DNA from: Chimonanthus salicifolius | Lineage: Eukaryota > Streptophyta > Magnoliopsida > Laurales > Calycanthaceae | Direction: 5' to 3' | Length of the DNA: 64,000 bases | Assembly: GCA_013350335.1 (NCBI GenBank) | Contig: CM023539.1 | Coordinates: 18,750,223 to 18,814,222 of the forward strand | Part shown: piece by piece, positions 60,955 through 64,000 of the stretch | Position numbering within the stretch: the first letter of the stretch is position 1 | Layout of the letters: every line of letters begins with the position of its first letter | Position numbers and translations under genes: made by a program | The notes under the pieces: model-generated | Database searches by the model: none | What the model was told of the DNA's origin: nothing | What the model saw: only the letters and a program-made list of their open reading frames with translations

Positions 60955-63900
60955 TGTAACGCCCCGCCCTTTTTCACTCACTTCTTCCCGTAAATTCAGT
61001 ATATTTTTTTTTTTTATAATAGAGTAGAGTGATAGAGCGTGGGACGTCACGACGCAAGCTAAGTCCGAACTTCCAAAATCCAACTCTTAACTGGCCAACC
61101 CTATGTGTGTAAGAACTCGTCCAATAAAATGGTTCACACATAGCAATACCGATTTGCAGAATAAAATCATACAACTGCAGAATCATAACATCAAAATGCA
61201 GAATCATATTAGAACCAAGTTCTAATCCATTCAGATAGCAAAGTACGTCATAATCATCAAACCAAAACATTCAACCATCTAAGTTATTACATTCCGAAAT
61301 CCAAATACTCAAATACAAGTTCATAGTAATTTTATTCAAAACATATAATCTAGATCTTTCGAGCTCCTATGCTTGGTCCGTCTTAGGTTCATTGTTCCCC
61401 TGATTACCTATATCATCAACTAGGGTAGAAGTAGGGCGTTAGTACAACGCGCCCAGTAGGTATTCCAATTACGGCTAACACATGGTTAGTACAAAACATA
61501 TATTATAACATAATATATAAAGCTAGATAAAATCCATGCCATGCAATGATGAAAAATATGCAATGAGTCCCACCCATCACATGTACATAAAGTACCCACC
61601 ACATAGGTCTTCTGGACGCCCCGGCGGAGTGTGGACCCTCCGGAATCCTCTTGATGGAAATCATATCAAGGTATTGCACATAGGTTTTTTGGACGCACCG
61701 ACGGAGTGTGACCCATCCGGTTATAAATCCTCCACCCCATGCCATGCATGAGATGCCAATGAAACACATGCCATTTTATAACATAAACATAGCATTGAAA
61801 ATCATCATTTGAAAACACATACAACACATGCTCTTTATATAAATTAACCTAGCATGTAAAATCATCCTTTAAAACATAATTGGCCCATGCTATTTTAAAC
61901 ACTTAAATATCGCATTTGAAATTCAATATAATAAGACATATCCTTGGAAACATATTTTCACCAAACATAATATAAAAACGAAGTACATAAGCCATGGTTT
62001 TCAAAGAGGTGGAATCCTACCTAAGACCGTTCACAAGCCCTTGCGTTTCCCTCCAAGATTCGATCACCAATCGCGCACCGCTTGCGAGATCCCGTTACCT
62101 TATAATATAATGATAAATCAACACCAAGTTTGACCTAATTACAAGGTTCTAAGTCTATAAACAAAACCCCATGGGGTTCGGCCATACACCATGGCCGAAC
62201 CCATGGTTTACCATTTTTCATACATATTTACAAAAATGCCACTGTTGATAATCCTAGGCCCTTTTCTTTGCTTAGGTTCCAAGTCATCCATTCATGCTTT
62301 CAAAGCACATAATCCCATGAAATAATTCATGGGGTTCGGCCATACACCATGGCCGAACCCAATGTCCAATATTCTCTCATATTTACCAAAATGTCATTGG
62401 TTTCCTCTTTCCTTTAAATCTTCCATAATTAGACCTTATAAATTTCCCTAACCAAATAAGTCCATCAAACACAACTCATGGGGTTCGGCCATACATCATG
62501 GCTGAACCCATGGTTCTCCACCTTGGTGTTTAATTACATTTTTGCCATTCCTTTCTCCATCAATTCATAACTTACATTGTATCCTTTGTTTTATTTTAAA
62601 ACTACACATAATCTAACTCATGGCATGGGTTCACAATCTGATTCATAAATCAGCCCTTAAACCATGAATTAAAGGTGCTATTAATCCCTTAATTTGGACC
62701 ATGGGGTTCGGCAATACACCATGGCCGAACCCTATGGTGCATAATTTCCAACCATGCCATTAAGTTCATACCATCCATCTCCTTTGATTCAATTATACTT
62801 GAGCCTAAACCATATATTTAATTCCATAAATAAATAGGTTTTCAAAAACTAAACCTTAGTGGGGTTCGGCCATACACCATGGCCGAACCTCACCCATGGC
62901 ATCCAATCCATTTAATTTAATCCAAGTTCCATAATCAAACCTCAATTTCCATTCTTGGATAGTTTCCATAAATAATCTTCATGGTCTTAATTAGATATTT
63001 TCTAATTTTAATATCCAATTCCAGGAATAGAAACTTTCCTAATAAGCAATCTCCTTTCCATAAATGGATTGTTTCCTTAATTAACCAACCCTTTCCATAA
63101 TTGGAAACACCTTCTAAAAATAGATTATTTCAAAAAATAACAACCTTCCTTCCATTTTTAGATTGCTTTCCAAATTTAGCAATCATTACCATACTTGGAT
63201 ATTTTCTAATTTTATCAATTCTTTCCTTAATGGGATGCTTTCCAATTTAGCAAATACCTTCCATAAATAAAAAGGTTTCAAAAAACAACTCTAGTGGGGT
63301 TCGGCCATGCACTATGGCCGAACCTCACCCTTGTAGATCTAAGCCCATCTTTTACATCTACTTTCCAAATTTAACCCATGGGGTTTGGCCAAGCACCATG
63401 GCCGAACCCTATGGTTCATGATCTTAGCCATTAGCTTAGATTCAATAAAACATTTACTCATAACATTAACCGATTATTATCCATAAAAATGTTTGGTGGG
63501 GTTCGGCCATACACCAAGGCCGAACCTCACCCCTTTTTTTTTTTATTTTAGATCCAATACTTAACCATAAAAACATCATGGTTCGGCCATGCCATGGCCG
63601 ACCCATATCCCTATCCAAATCTCCCTTTTAAAATTATCAAATTCTTCTATGGATTTTCATCATTGAAATTTATAATTCTAAACCATAAATCCCCATGGTT
63701 TTATAATGAAATCACCATGTCTTTCCATGTTCCAAGATTTAAGCACATAACCCCAATGAAGTATATCCAATCTCTCCAATTTTTTTTCAATCTTAAAACC
63801 CAAGAATTAAATCAAATCTTTGCATGGGGTTCGGCCATGCCATAAGGCCGAACCCTATGGTTCTTTTTTGTTCCAAAACATAAAATTATTAAACAAGATA

Positions 63901-64000
63901 CTAACCTTTTCCCCTTTGGTCTCTTGCTCTTCCAATTTTCTTTCTTTTCCCTTTGCTTTTCTCCAAACAAGAACTCATTCTTGTTGCTACCCTTTCTTCT
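60955..64000 (-). repeat. Nested LTR J (start outside window)
   Basis: It begins TGTAACGCCCCGCCC after flank GGTTC (60950-60954). It carries two U5 units (61605-61720), then palindromes and a donor-like GGTTAG (63901-63906) near the window end. Whether it is a solo LTR or belongs to a complete element cannot be seen. Confidence 0.85.
62172..63865 (-). repeat. Palindrome cluster in LTR J
   Basis: Copies lie near 62173, 62335, 62484, 62705, 62867, 63298, 63388, 63499, 63583 and 63826. The last lies about 37 nt from the donor-like site, and none follows it toward U3. This is the densest palindrome set in the window. Confidence 0.9.

Noticed and set aside
205..63865. Regularly recurring short palindromes as a CRISPR array
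   Set aside because: Spacing is irregular (about 50-500 bp), copies are degenerate and occur in both orientations inside plant LTRs, and the genome is a plant.

Overview
The window is gene-free plant heterochromatin built almost entirely from nested LTR retrotransposons of one Ty3/gypsy family. The plant assignment rests on three things: primer-binding sites (PBS) matching the 3' end of initiator tRNA-Met, a gag-PR-RT-RNaseH-IN polyprotein with a C-terminal chromodomain-like tail (best fit: Tekay/Del chromoviruses), and very long LTRs (about 2.8-4.2 kb). I see no host protein-coding gene, rRNA, tRNA or CRISPR array. The species cannot be named from the sequence.

Layout. 1-12264: element A, structurally intact, with its 5' LTR cut by the window edge. 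It has an extra 180-aa zinc-knuckle ORF in front of a 1576-aa gag-pol ORF, and its LTRs look near-identical. 12265-14820: two nested minus-strand LTR fragments. 14821-20518: an AT-rich satellite array of about 233-bp units. 20519-22360: miniature element B, with a short fused ORF1-gag reading frame and a 1.06-kb LTR. 22361-35316: minus-strand LTR pieces, a perfect-TSD solo LTR (24716-28735), and the decayed gag-pol of element D, joined head-to-head to plus-strand LTR and pol pieces. 35317-41382: a minus-strand LTR fragment fused to plus-strand integrase remnants and a full 4.2-kb LTR. 41383-55125: one LTR (Z) split by a palindromic retroelement (42658-51236, TSD GTTTT) and a solo LTR (51440-54269, TSD CATGG). 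55126-55225: a 100-N assembly gap. 55226-59170: decayed minus-strand element H with gag, leader and PBS. 59171-64000: its 5' LTR, interrupted by another minus-strand LTR.

Four observations stand out. First, 42658-51236 is a near-perfect inverted repeat of a deleted gag-pol-U5 unit. Both outer ends are U5 ends and it carries a perfect 5-bp TSD, so it integrated as a single palindromic cDNA. Second, the upstream ORF in A, with three CCHC knuckles, shares a conserved N-terminus with element B, and the codon differences are mostly synonymous. Third, about 65-70 copies of an imperfect palindrome (arms GGTTCGGCCA / TGGCCGAACC) lie in the LTRs, always downstream of a conserved 5' splice-donor-like GGTAAG/GGTTAG. 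Fourth, several independent nested insertions sit in or right beside that palindrome.

Functionally, A could supply gag, protease, RT, RNase H and integrase. The solo LTRs, B, D, H and the palindromic element are non-autonomous or dead. The palindrome's transcript could fold into a roughly 4-kb hairpin and feed siRNA silencing of the family; that is inference.
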